A stretch of 64,000 nt of DNA from CAWGYQ01 sp963817395 (GTDB lineage: Bacteria; Acidobacteriota; Vicinamibacteria; Vicinamibacterales; CAVPJW01), in NCBI GenBank assembly GCA_963817395.1, contig CAWFOC010000007.1, positions 124,001 to 188,000 of the forward strand, given 5' to 3'. The position numbers were made by a program, and so were the translations under genes. Positions 1 to 8,672 of this stretch are shown here, in pieces (the first letter of the stretch is position 1; the number at the start of each line of letters is the position of its first letter). Below the pieces are notes generated by a model. It saw nothing but the letters and a program-made list of their open reading frames with translations. It did not search any database and was not told the DNA's origin.

Positions 1-1905
1 GCGGGAATCTGCAGCCTGTAGTGAATCGTGTCGGCGGCTCCGGGCGGAATCAGCCGTACATAGGCGACCGAGCGCGCCGCCCAGGCATTGCGCTTGTTGA
101 TGGGATTTCCATGCTCGTCCAGCAAGAGGCTACGGTAGAAGTGGGCGCCAGGCTCCACCGGACCTCGTCCCTCGTCTTCGACGCTGCCGCTGTGGAAAAT
201 GACCCGTCCCCGGTCGTCCAACGCCTCGAGCTCGACCCACACGTCGAAGGCATCGACGGTCCCGCCGGGAAAGAAATGCCCGACCTTTCTCGTGCGCACG
301 ACGACCTCGAGCCGGACTGACTCGCCCCGCCGCACTGCCGCATGCCACGCGATCCAGCGGAGCCAGCACGTCGGAGGGTGGGGTGAGAATGGCTTGCGCA
401 GCTCCGAAATTGAGCGACTCCTCGCCCACGGCGAACGTGCTGGCCGCCACAGGCTCTCCGGTGGCCGACCGTTGACCGCCGTGCACCTCCGAAGCCTCCC
501 CACGCACGAGTCCGAAGATATCGACCGAGATCTGCCCATCGCGGAGGAAATCCTGCACGGCCTTCAGCTGCACCGCATCACGATTGACGAACGGCAACGC
601 CGTGTTTGCCGCCGGAAAACGGTGTGAGCGCACCCGGCCGGCGCGAGCGGCAGGGTCGTCGGACGGCACGAGCGGCATGTGGCAGTCGGCGCACTTCTGC
701 GGCGTCTCCGGATAGTAAAACGACCGCGCACCTTGCCCCGACACGCCGGAGGCCTGCCAGTTGTCGTAGTCGTTGAATCCCCGGAACCAGCGGTACCCGT
801 TCACGGGCACGTCGAGATGCACCTTGTGACAGCTCGAACAGAACTCGGCCGTCTGCTCGCGATGGAACGGCTTGAGGAACGTTTCTCGATGCGGTTGCGG
901 GTCGATCGCGAGCAGCTTGTCGTGGAGATAGCGAAGCGCCGGCTGTTCGCTCGTGGCCAGGTCGTGCAGCGGCGGATACTCGATGACGAAATCGCCCTGG
1001 CCCATCGTGCTCTTGACGGCCGTGACGGCGTGACACGAGGTGCATCCCAGCCCGGCTTGCGCTTCAGGCGTCTCGATCTGTTCGCGGATGGGCCGATCGA
1101 AGCGACCGTTGAAGAACACCGCGTGATCGTGGCAGCCCGCGCACCATTTGGACGGTTTGGTCCCGACCACGTCCTGCATGTACTCGATGGACTTGCGATA
1201 CCACTGATTGTTGAACGACGAGAAACGGTGTGCCGACGACTGCCACTGCTGATAGATGTCGGAGTGACAGCGCCCGCACCCCTCGCTGGTCAAGAAGAAA
1301 TTGGCCGGGATGATCGTCCCGACGTCGGTTTCGGCAGCCGAGGGGAAGAACGGGCTGGCAGGACCGCCGCCCTCGTGTTCCATACTCGCCGGCACGACTG
1401 CCGGGTTCTCGATACGGTACGCCGAAGCCCGTGTCGTGTCGTACCGGAGTCGCGCGCCGGCAGCGGCGACCAGGACCCCGCCGATGAGCGCGAGCGACAC
1501 GAAGGCCCATCGGCGAGCCCGCGGCTGACTGAGACGGGCGGCGACGCCGGTCAGGTATCCGATGAGCAGCGCCGCGCCTGCAGACGACAGCCCGATGTGC
1601 GCGTGCAGCAGCCACCGGTAGGGACGAGTCGCGCCCCAATGAAGAATCGTGAGGCCGAAGATCAGGCCGAGAAACAGCAGGCCTGCCGACGCCAGCAGCC
1701 ATGGGTTTCTCGGTCGCCCGCCGACCAGCCACCGCGCGAAGCCTGCGGCCAGCACGAGGCCAAGCACCACGTGCACGCCAATGGCCACGAAATAGAAGAG
1801 CGTGGGCGTCGCGTACGCGGTCAGGTACGCGGTGTTAATCAACAGTGCCGCGAAGCCGGCGAGAATCCAGGGGGCTCCGCTTCCTCCGGCGCGTTGTTCA
1901 ATCAC
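1..1905 (-). CDS. Membrane-anchored multihaem cytochrome c, 3' partial and frameshifted
   Basis: Likely an electron-transfer protein of the cytoplasmic membrane and periplasm. The start is a GTG at 1905. Residues 1-150 carry about five hydrophobic helices containing His near 45, 90, 101 and 103. A periplasmic part follows with five CXXCH haem c sites: CGRCH 210, CAGCH 255, CTSCH 288, CSSCH 356 and CADCH 405. Reading in one frame breaks at the C run 325-328. Removing one base restores a sensible beta-rich C-terminus (RLEVVVRTRKVGHFFPGGTV and onward) that runs off the left edge, so the gene is incomplete here. It diverges from the monohaem cytochrome at 2019. The family resembles cytochrome c554-type multihaem proteins; substrate and partner are unknown. 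Confidence 0.8.
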
Positions 1906-1954
1906 TTCGGCGGGATCCAGCCCTACTTGTACGGCGTCGAGTCGCCCAGGTCAA

Positions 1955-1972
1955 GCACGGCGCGCGCCGTGC
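1955..1972. promoter_or_regulatory. Perfect 18-bp palindrome between divergent cytochrome genes
   Basis: GCACGGCGC followed by GCGCCGTGC is a perfect palindrome centred near 1963, in the 113-bp gap between the two divergent cytochrome starts. It ends 5 bp before a TTGACA hexamer. The position fits an operator controlling one or both genes; this is inference. All-GC palindromes also occur by chance in such DNA. Confidence 0.35.
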
Positions 1973-1977
1973 GCGTC

Positions 1978-2006
1978 TTGACAGCAGCGCCGCGGCAACG
2001 TTAGCT
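1978..2006 (+). promoter_or_regulatory. Candidate sigma-70 promoter for the monohaem cytochrome
   Basis: A consensus -35 TTGACA lies at 1978-1983. The -10 position at 17-bp spacing (2001-2006) reads TTAGCT, which is poor. The leader to the ATG at 2019 would be very short. Confidence 0.3.
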
Positions 2007-2018
2007 TCGCGATCGCAC

Positions 2019-2378
2019 ATGCCAATCCGTTTTCTGCTGCTGTCGCTCGTCGGAACGCTCGCGCTCGCCCCCGTAGTCGCCGGGAGCCAATCCGCCAAGG
2101 CCAAGCCATCGGCGAACACGAAGGCACCGTCGGCCGCGACGCTGGCCAACTACAAGACACATTGCCAGCCGTGCCATCTCGATGGCAACGCCCCGCAGGC
2201 GCTCATGAACTTCGCTGACGGCGACTGGCGGTACGGCAGCACGCTCAAGGAGGTGACGAAGAACATCGCCGACGGTGTGCGCGGCACACCGATGGAGGGC
2301 TTCAAGGACAGGCTAACGGGAACTGCCATCGACGACCTCGCGCGCTACGTGCGCTCGTTCGACCCGAAGCTGAAGTAG
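2019..2378 (+). CDS. Small exported monohaem cytochrome c
   Basis: 119 residues. The ATG at 2019 was chosen because a typical Sec signal peptide follows directly (MPIRFLLLSLVGTLALAPVVAGSQS); longer in-frame starts would bury it. A Lys/Ala/Pro linker leads to one haem site, CQPCH, near residue 50, and the C-terminal helix ends RYVRSFDPKLK, a class I cytochrome c pattern. It probably shuttles electrons in the periplasm. It is divergent from the multihaem cytochrome and lies 13 bp upstream of the oxidoreductase at 2392, so it may be co-transcribed with it. Confidence 0.85.
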   Translation: MPIRFLLLSLVGTLALAPVVAGSQSAKAKPSANTKAPSAATLANYKTHCQPCHLDGNAPQALMNFADGDWRYGSTLKEVTKNIADGVRGTPMEGFKDRLTGTAIDDLARYVRSFDPKLK

Positions 2379-2391
2379 GCACGCCCCTCTC

Positions 2392-3513
2392 ATGCGCATC
2401 ATCAACGTCGCCCTGATCGGCTACGGCTTCATGGGTCGCGCTCACAGCAACGCCTATCGACAAGTCGTCCCGTTTTTCGCACCACGCGTGACCCCGCGCC
2501 TGAAGGTGCTTTGCGGTCGCACGCGCAACAACGTTGAACTGGCCGCCGCCAGGCTCGGCTTTGAGGAGGTGGCCACCGACTGGCGAACTGTCGTCTCCAG
2601 AAAGGACGTCGATCTCATCGACATCTGCACGCCGGGGGACAGCCACGCGGAAATCGCGGTGGCGGCGGCGCAGGCTGGCAAGGTGGTGTTCTGCGAAAAG
2701 CCGCTCGGCAACTCGGTAAAGGAAGCCGAATCGATGCTCGCCGCTGTCAGGAAGGCGCGCGTCGTCCACATGGTGTGCCACAACTACCGGCGTGCTCCGG
2801 CCGTCATGCTGGCGAAGACGCTCATTGCCGAAGGCCGTCTCGGGACCATCAGGCATTTTCGGGGTACATACCTGCAGGATTGGCTCGTCGATCCGTCGTT
2901 CCCTCTACTCTGGCGGCTCGAGAAGTCGAAGGCCGCGAGCGGCGCGCTGGGCGATATCGGATCGCACGTCGTCGATCTGGCGCGCTTCCTGGTGGGCGAC
3001 GTCACCGAGGTCGCTGGCATGAAAGCCACGTTCGTGAAGGAGCGCCCGCTACCCGGCCAGCCGCGTAAGAAGGGGAAGGTCACCGTGGACGACGCCGCCG
3101 CCGCTCTGGTGCGCTTCGACAACGGGGCCATTGGAACGATTGAGGCGACGAGACTGGCGCCCGGGCGCCAGAACTACAACCATTTTGAAGTCAACGGCGC
3201 CGCGGGAAGCCTGGCGTTCAACCTCGAGCGCATGAACGAGCTCGAGGTGCAACTCGAGACGGACGAGCCCGCGTTGAAGGGGTTTCGCACCATTCTGGCG
3301 ACCGATCGCTTGCATCCGTATATGAAAGCCTGGTGGCCCCGAGGTCACCTCATCGGCTACGAGCACACCTTCACACACACCGTGTTCGATTTGCTCGAGG
3401 CCGTCGCGGACGAGACGTTGCCGACGCCGAATTTCGAGGACGGCCTGGCCATCCAGCGCGTGCTGAGCGGCATCGAGCGGGCCGCGGATTCCCGGAAATG
3501 GGTGCTCGTCTGA
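2392..3513 (+). CDS. Gfo/Idh/MocA family NAD(P)-dependent oxidoreductase
   Basis: 373 residues, normal for the family. An N-terminal Rossmann fold begins with VALIGYGFMGRAHSNAY, and the EKP motif (CEKPLGNS, about residue 102) carries the Lys near the nicotinamide. The C-terminal half has the family's beta-sheet substrate domain (GDIGSHVVDLARFL, near residue 190). Members oxidise or reduce sugars, inositols or related polyols; the substrate cannot be read from sequence. It follows the cytochrome c by 13 bp and converges on the ROK kinase with only 7 bp between stop codons. No frame damage. Confidence 0.88.
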   Translation: MRIINVALIGYGFMGRAHSNAYRQVVPFFAPRVTPRLKVLCGRTRNNVELAAARLGFEEVATDWRTVVSRKDVDLIDICTPGDSHAEIAVAAAQAGKVVFCEKPLGNSVKEAESMLAAVRKARVVHMVCHNYRRAPAVMLAKTLIAEGRLGTIRHFRGTYLQDWLVDPSFPLLWRLEKSKAASGALGDIGSHVVDLARFLVGDVTEVAGMKATFVKERPLPGQPRKKGKVTVDDAAAALVRFDNGAIGTIEATRLAPGRQNYNHFEVNGAAGSLAFNLERMNELEVQLETDEPALKGFRTILATDRLHPYMKAWWPRGHLIGYEHTFTHTVFDLLEAVADETLPTPNFEDGLAIQRVLSGIERAADSRKWVLV

Positions 3514-3520
3514 CCAGCGG

Positions 3521-4420
3521 TCAGGCAACGGGCCACAGCCAGGCCGCACCGCGGACGCCGCTCGAGTCGCCGTGCTTCGCTTTCACCAGTGGCGTATCGA
3601 CCCGATCGGAAAACACGTAATCCGTCCACCGACGCGGGACTGCACTGTAGAGTCGATCCAGATTCGACATTCCGCCGCCGAGTACGATGACGGCGGGGTC
3701 CAGGATGTTGATCACATGCGCGAGCGCCCGCGCCATGCGCGACTCGTACCGATCGAGTGTGGACGATGCGAGCGGATCGCCCTCGCTCGCCCGACGGACG
3801 ATCTCGGGGGCCGTCGCCTCGCGCCCTGATGCCGCCCGATACGCCATCGCCAGACCCGGTCCCGAGAGGAACGTCTCGATACAGCCTGTCCGGCCGCAAT
3901 AACACCGCGGTCCCGGCCATTCGTCCGCGTCCGGCCACGGCAGCGGATTGTGTCCCCACTCGCCCGCAATGGCATTCGGCCCGGCCCACGCCGACCCATC
4001 CACGACGATGCCGCCGCCCGTGCCGGTGCCGACGATCACGCCAAACACGACGCGCGCCCCTGCCGCGGCGCCGTCGATCGCTTCCGACAGCGCGAAACAG
4101 TTCGCGTCATTCGCCAGGCGCACCGGACGCTCCAATCTGGCCTCGAGATCGTCGGCGAGCGGACGACCGTTGAGCCAGACCGAGTTGGCGTTCTTGATCC
4201 GTCCGGTCGCGGGCGAAATCGCTCCCGGCACGCCGATGCCGACGCTGCCCCGGCGACCCACCCGCCGCTCGAGACCATCGACCAGATTCCCGAGCGCGGC
4301 AATCGTCTGCTCGTAGCTGTCGCGCGGCGCGGGTATCCGCTCGCGCGCGAGCACGAGGTGACGGCCATCGAGCGCGATCGCCTCGATCTTCGTGCCGCCG
4401 AGATCGACACCGATGCGCAC
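3521..4420 (-). CDS. ROK family sugar kinase (fructokinase-like)
   Basis: 299 residues from a GTG at 4420; the protein begins with the ATP-binding loop MRIGVDLGGTKIEAIAL. The ROK zinc signature is present as CYCGRTGCIETFLSGPGL, after the EWGH segment. This order is typical of Mak/NagK-type kinases that phosphorylate fructose, glucose or N-acetylglucosamine; the exact sugar is inferred only as a hexose. The GTG overlaps the stop of the upstream membrane protein by one base, so translation is probably coupled. Third gene of a minus-strand unit headed by a sigma-54 activator. Confidence 0.87.
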   Translation of the reverse strand: MRIGVDLGGTKIEAIALDGRHLVLARERIPAPRDSYEQTIAALGNLVDGLERRVGRRGSVGIGVPGAISPATGRIKNANSVWLNGRPLADDLEARLERPVRLANDANCFALSEAIDGAAAGARVVFGVIVGTGTGGGIVVDGSAWAGPNAIAGEWGHNPLPWPDADEWPGPRCYCGRTGCIETFLSGPGLAMAYRAASGREATAPEIVRRASEGDPLASSTLDRYESRMARALAHVINILDPAVIVLGGGMSNLDRLYSAVPRRWTDYVFSDRVDTPLVKAKHGDSSGVRGAAWLWPVA

Positions 4421-5283
4421 TACGGCCGCCCGACTTCGCCTTCCCGCCGAAGCGCCGCGAACGATACGGTGAACTCGGCACCGTACAGCAGGATGCACGC
4501 CAGCAGGTGGACCCAGATCAGGAAGATGACGGTCGCGGTAATCGATCCGTGGATCATGGTCAAGCCCGTCAGGTCGCGCATCGACCAGGAAAACGCCGTC
4601 GTTGACCCGCGGAGCAGCAGCCCGGTAATGATCGCGCCGACCCAGACGTCCGAAAACCTGACACGGGTATTCGGCACGAAATAGTAGATAAGGGCGGTGA
4701 CCACGATCAGCAGCACCGAGGGGACTTGTCTCACGGCGAACGCCTCCAGCATGCGCAGAGCCGGAAATCGCGCGAGCACACCGGAAAACCAGGACGCCTC
4801 GACGATCTCCCTGGCGCTCACCATCATGAGCGCGACGAGCACCAGCGCCCCTGCGGCGCTGAGCATGAGAAATGTGAACAGCTGGTGGCCCAGGTAGCTG
4901 CGCTGCCGCTCGACGCCCCACGCGTGGTTGACGCCGGTGCTGACCGCGCCGAACACCCCCCGCGCCGCCCAAGCGAGGGCGATGGCGCTGAAGACGCCGA
5001 GCGGCAATCCTTTTTCACGAAACGCGTCGAGCTGCTCTCTCACGAAGTCGAACTGCGCGGGGAAGTACCGGAGCACGAACTCGAGCACGGCGCGGCGATC
5101 GCCTTCATCCACCGCCGTGGCGCCGAGGATGGACAGCGCCAGCAGCAGAAACGGAAACAGCGAGAGCAGCGCGTAATACGCCACCGAAGCCGCGAACGTC
5201 AGATCGTCGTCGCGATAGAAGCCGACAAGGCCTCGCCAGGCTGCCACCGCCGTCATGCGTGCCAGTCGCGCGGGCCCGCGCAC
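4420..5283 (-). CDS. YihY/BrkB family inner-membrane protein
   Basis: 287 residues with about six hydrophobic helices and the family core DDLTFAASVAYYALLSLFPF near residue 25. YihY/UPF0761 proteins are integral inner-membrane proteins of unsettled function; the old label ribonuclease BN is not supported. The GTG at 5283 lies one base after the regulator's stop. An internal ATG at 5256 (MTAVAAW) is an alternative start. The gene is tightly packed between the regulator and the ROK kinase. Confidence 0.85.
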   Translation of the reverse strand: MRGPARLARMTAVAAWRGLVGFYRDDDLTFAASVAYYALLSLFPFLLLALSILGATAVDEGDRRAVLEFVLRYFPAQFDFVREQLDAFREKGLPLGVFSAIALAWAARGVFGAVSTGVNHAWGVERQRSYLGHQLFTFLMLSAAGALVLVALMMVSAREIVEASWFSGVLARFPALRMLEAFAVRQVPSVLLIVVTALIYYFVPNTRVRFSDVWVGAIITGLLLRGSTTAFSWSMRDLTGLTMIHGSITATVIFLIWVHLLACILLYGAEFTVSFAALRREGEVGRP

Positions 5284-5284
5284 G

Positions 5285-6667
5285 TCAGCGGCCTCGTTTG
5301 CCCGGATCTCGAATGTCGTGCTTGCGCATCTTGCTGTAGAGCGTGGGGCGATACAGACCGAGAATGGAGGCGGCCTCCTGTTTGTTCCAATTCGTGCGCT
5401 GGAGCGTCTGAAGAATCGCCATCTTCTCGATCTCGGCCAGCGTGCGGTTCGGCGGAATCGCGAACTCGGCCGATGGCTCGTAGTCGTGACGGATCGGATC
5501 GGGCAGGTCGGCCACGTTGATTTCGGAATCGGTGCTGACGAGCACGGCGCGTTCGATCACGTTCTCCAGTTCTCTCACGTTCCCGGGCCATCGATTCTTG
5601 ATCAACAGGTGATACACCGCCGGCGCCAGTGTGCGCACGTTCTTCTGGTAGCGGTGACGGAACTTCTCCAGAAAGTGATCGCACAGGAGCGGAATGTCCT
5701 CGGGCCGCTCGCGCAGCGACGGCACTTTCAGCGCGATGGTATTGATGCGGAAGTACAGATCCTCGCGCACACGCCCTTCCCGGCGCGCCGCTTCGACGTC
5801 CACGTTGGTCGCGCAGATGAGCCGAAAGTCCACCCGCACGAGACGATCGCTGCCAATGGGCCGATACTCGCGCTCCTGGAGCACGCGCAGCAGCTTCGTC
5901 TGGAGATACGACGGCATCTCCCCGATCTCGTCGAGGAGCAGCGATCCGCCGTTCGCCTCGCTGAGCAACCCCTCGCGGTCGGCCGACGCGCCGGTGAAGG
6001 CGCCGCGCTTGTGGCCGAACAATTCCGATTCAATCAGGTCTTTCGGCAGCGCCGCGCAATTGATCTTGATGAAGGGCCCATCGCCGCGGCGGCTGGTCTG
6101 GTGAATGGCGTTGGCGATGAGCTCCTTGCCCGTGCCATGTTCGCCTTGAATCAGGATGTTCGCATCGCTTGCCGCAACGCTCTGGACCAGGTCGAACAGA
6201 TCCTGCATCGGGCGGCTCTTCCCGATGATGTGATCGAAGTGCTCGCGGCCGTGCAGCTCTTCCCGGAGTGCGAGGTTCTCATCGCGGAGCCGGCACTTCT
6301 CGATGGCCCGCTCGACGAGCGTCACGAGCCCGTCGTCTTCTTCGACGCCATCGGCGACGACGGACGCGCCGGCCTTCAGGACCTCGCTGGCCGGCATCGC
6401 GTCATCACAGCCGCCGACCACGATCACTTCGGTTTCCGGATCATGCGCCTTGAGATGCCTGACGAGAGACAGATCCGCCAGCCCGCCCGAGGACGGGTCG
6501 ATCACGACAATGTCCGGCGCCCAGGCGCGTGAGGATTCTTCCGCCGCCACGGCGTCGGGCACGCGACGGACATCCACACCTGACAGGCTCGAGCCGCGCT
6601 CGAGACAGAGAGCCGTCTCCAGTTGCTCCGAGACGACGAGCACTCGCTTTCGCCGCTTCGTTGTCAT
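5285..6667 (-). CDS. Sigma-54-dependent NtrC-type regulator with degenerate receiver
   Basis: 460 residues in three parts. The N-terminal receiver-like domain (1-120) keeps an Asp at 57 (VVIDPSS), but the usual acidic pair after strand 1 is Ser-Glu (VLVVSEQ) and no strand-5 Lys is visible. The AAA+ domain (about 145-375) has Walker A GEHGTGKE at 175, the sigma-54 contact loop GAFTGA at 222 and Walker B LLLDEIGEM at 243. A Fis-type helix-turn-helix sits at the end (NKQEAASILGLYRPTLYSKM). It should activate sigma-54 promoters. The receiver may not be controlled by classical phosphorylation. No partner kinase is adjacent. It heads the unit with YihY and the ROK kinase. Confidence 0.92.
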   Translation of the reverse strand: MTTKRRKRVLVVSEQLETALCLERGSSLSGVDVRRVPDAVAAEESSRAWAPDIVVIDPSSGGLADLSLVRHLKAHDPETEVIVVGGCDDAMPASEVLKAGASVVADGVEEDDGLVTLVERAIEKCRLRDENLALREELHGREHFDHIIGKSRPMQDLFDLVQSVAASDANILIQGEHGTGKELIANAIHQTSRRGDGPFIKINCAALPKDLIESELFGHKRGAFTGASADREGLLSEANGGSLLLDEIGEMPSYLQTKLLRVLQEREYRPIGSDRLVRVDFRLICATNVDVEAARREGRVREDLYFRINTIALKVPSLRERPEDIPLLCDHFLEKFRHRYQKNVRTLAPAVYHLLIKNRWPGNVRELENVIERAVLVSTDSEINVADLPDPIRHDYEPSAEFAIPPNRTLAEIEKMAILQTLQRTNWNKQEAASILGLYRPTLYSKMRKHDIRDPGKRGR

Positions 6668-6788
6668 CTATCCGGCATCCCCGATTCAAGGTTGACGCCC
6701 TGACTGAGACGTCCGGCGCTCAACTCGACCTCCCAGTCCACAATCCCGTCAGGGCTCGATCCAATCTTCCGGTTCAAGGTGCATCGCC

Positions 6789-6816
6789 ACCATACACAAT
6801 TTACAACGCCGCGCAA
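6789..6816 (-). promoter_or_regulatory. Weak candidate promoter for the sigma-54 regulator
   Basis: On the minus strand TTGCGC (6811-6816) is separated by 16 bp from TATGGT (6789-6794), about 120 bp upstream of the regulator start. Match to consensus is partial. The region is the most AT-rich of its neighbourhood. Confidence 0.25.
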
Positions 6817-6850
6817 AATCCCTACAGTCGAACCTCTGCAAGAAGGTCCA

Positions 6851-6870
6851 TTGACCATCCACAGGGTCAA
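6851..6870. promoter_or_regulatory. Inverted repeat TTGACC-N8-GGTCAA upstream of the leucine catabolic operon
   Basis: Exact 6-bp arms at 6851-6856 and 6865-6870 form a dyad suited to a dimeric repressor. A perfect TATAAT (6882-6887) lies 11 bp downstream and overlaps the first ATG of the operon (6886). The placement suggests an operator over the promoter of the operon starting at 6886. The identity of the regulator is unknown. Confidence 0.45.
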
Positions 6871-6885
6871 ACCCTTCCTCATATA

Positions 6886-7062
6886 ATGCCAACCGTGTCC
6901 GAGCGGCCCAAACCGGCGCCCGCGCAAGCGCCCGTTCCCCCCGAACCGCCTCCGGCCGTCGACAAAGTGCTGTGCGAGCGGTGCGGCGCGGAGATGTATC
7001 GCATGCACGCGGTCTGGCGTTGCCCGGCCTGCGGATTCAAGACCGACTGCTGCGGCTGGTAG
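6886..7062 (+). CDS. Small zinc-ribbon protein, first gene of the leucine catabolic operon
   Basis: 58 residues. After a Pro/Ala-rich N-terminus come two Cys pairs, CERC and CPAC, spaced as in a rubredoxin-like zinc ribbon, then a CC pair at the end (FKTDCCGW). No enzymatic signature. Its stop touches the ATG of the carboxylase beta gene, so the two are translationally linked. The TATAAT that overlaps the ATG could mean that translation really begins at the in-frame GTG 6895 on a leaderless transcript; this is speculative. The role is unknown. Confidence 0.7.
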   Translation: MPTVSERPKPAPAQAPVPPEPPPAVDKVLCERCGAEMYRMHAVWRCPACGFKTDCCGW

Positions 7063-8670
7063 ATGGAGATCTTCGAGACCCGCGTTCGAACCGACACCCC
7101 GGAATACCGCGAAAACTTCGACTACCTTTCAGGGCTCGTCGCCGAGCTCCGTGAACGTCAGGCCCTGGTTCGTCAGGGGGGTGGCCCAAAATACCTGCAG
7201 CGCCATCGCGAGCAGGGCAAGCTGCCGGTCCGCGAGCGCATCGATCTGCTCCTCGACCCGGGATCGCCCTTTTTGGAACTCTCTCCGCTGACCGCCTGGG
7301 AGGTCTACGCGGACGCTGTCCCCGGCGCCGGTCTGGTTGCCGGAATAGGCCGCGTGTCGGGACGGGAAGTGATGATCGTGGCGAACGACGCCACGGTGAA
7401 GGGCGGCACCTACTTTCCACTGACCGTCAAGAAGCACGTACGCGCGCAACAGATCGCCCTCGACAACCGCCTCCCCTGCGTGTACCTGGTCGATTCCGGC
7501 GGGGCGTTTCTGCCGCTGCAGGCCGAGGTGTTTCCGGATCGCGATCACTTCGGGCGGATCTTCTTCAATCAAGCGCGGATGTCGGCCGAAGGCATCGCTC
7601 AAATCGCGGCCGTCATGGGGTCCTGTACGGCAGGTGGCGCCTACGTACCCGCGATGTCGGACGAAACCATCATCGTCAAGGGCACCGGAACGATCTTTCT
7701 GGCCGGGCCGCCGCTCGTGAAGGCTGCGACGGGCGAGGAAGTCACGGCCGAAGAGCTCGGCGGCGCCGAGGTCCATACGCGTTACTCTGGCGTGGCCGAC
7801 TATCTCGCCGACGACGACCGGCACGCGCTGAAGATCGTGCGGACGATCGTGTCGACGGTGGGCGGAAGGAAGACGCTGCCGGTCGACCTCGCCACGCCCG
7901 AGGAGCCGGTGTACGACCCCACGGAGATCTACGGCATCGTCAGCCGCGACCTCCGGAGGTCGTATGACGTTCGCGAGGTGCTTGCCCGAATCGTCGATGG
8001 GTCGCGTCTGGAGGAGTTCAAAGAGCGATATGCCACAACGCTCGTCACGGCGTTCGCGCGGATCCACGGCATGCTGGTGGGTTTCGTCGCGAACAACGGC
8101 GTGCTCTTTTCCGAATCCGCGTTGAAGGCGACGCATTTCATGGAGATCTGCAACCTGCGGCAGATACCGTTGATCTTTTTTCAGAACATCAGTGGCTTCA
8201 TGGTCGGACGCCAGTATGAGCGCGCGGGTATTGCCAAGGACGGCGCGAAGATGGTTCATGCCGTGGCCAATTCGGTGGTCCCCAAGTTCACGGTCGTGAT
8301 CGGAGGCTCCTTCGGCGCCGGCAACTACGGCATGTGCGGGCGCGCGTACGAGCCCCGGTTTCTGTGGATGTGGCCCAACGCGCGCATCTCGGTGATGGGA
8401 GGCGAGCAGGCGGCTGGCGTGCTGACGACCGTCAAGCGGGAACAGCTCGCACGTAACGGTGGCACGTTGTCCGCAGACGAGGAGCACGCCATCCGGCAGC
8501 CGATTCTGGAGAAGTACGAGCGCGAGGGCTCCCCCTACTTCTCCACCGCTCGACTGTGGGACGACGGCATCATCGATCCGGCGTCGACGCGCGGGGCCCT
8601 TGCGCTCGGCCTGTCGGCCGCCTGCAACGCCCCGGTTCCTGCGCCAAAATTCGGCGTCTTCAGAATGTGA
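7063..8670 (+). CDS. liuB: Methylcrotonyl-CoA carboxylase beta (carboxyltransferase) subunit
   Basis: 535 residues, the expected length for MCC beta. It transfers CO2 from carboxybiotin to 3-methylcrotonyl-CoA in leucine breakdown. Visible family features are the N-terminal GGGPKYLQRHREQGKLPVRE, the acyl-CoA pocket CVYLVDSGGAFLPLQAEVFP, the oxyanion segment SCTAGGAYVPAMSDE and the second half GGSFGAGNYGMCGRAYEPRF. The sequence favours methylcrotonyl-CoA over propionyl-CoA carboxylase, and the neighbouring hydratase, biotin carboxylase and HMG-CoA lyase support that. The gene is uninterrupted and follows the zinc-ribbon gene with no gap. Confidence 0.93.
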   Translation: MEIFETRVRTDTPEYRENFDYLSGLVAELRERQALVRQGGGPKYLQRHREQGKLPVRERIDLLLDPGSPFLELSPLTAWEVYADAVPGAGLVAGIGRVSGREVMIVANDATVKGGTYFPLTVKKHVRAQQIALDNRLPCVYLVDSGGAFLPLQAEVFPDRDHFGRIFFNQARMSAEGIAQIAAVMGSCTAGGAYVPAMSDETIIVKGTGTIFLAGPPLVKAATGEEVTAEELGGAEVHTRYSGVADYLADDDRHALKIVRTIVSTVGGRKTLPVDLATPEEPVYDPTEIYGIVSRDLRRSYDVREVLARIVDGSRLEEFKERYATTLVTAFARIHGMLVGFVANNGVLFSESALKATHFMEICNLRQIPLIFFQNISGFMVGRQYERAGIAKDGAKMVHAVANSVVPKFTVVIGGSFGAGNYGMCGRAYEPRFLWMWPNARISVMGGEQAAGVLTTVKREQLARNGGTLSADEEHAIRQPILEKYEREGSPYFSTARLWDDGIIDPASTRGALALGLSAACNAPVPAPKFGVFRM

Positions 8671-8672
8671 CG

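Noticed and set aside
679..2004. Long plus-strand open frame opposite the multihaem cytochrome
   Set aside because: Arg/His-rich translation with no family character, exactly antisense to a gene with five CXXCH motifs; a GC-rich shadow frame.
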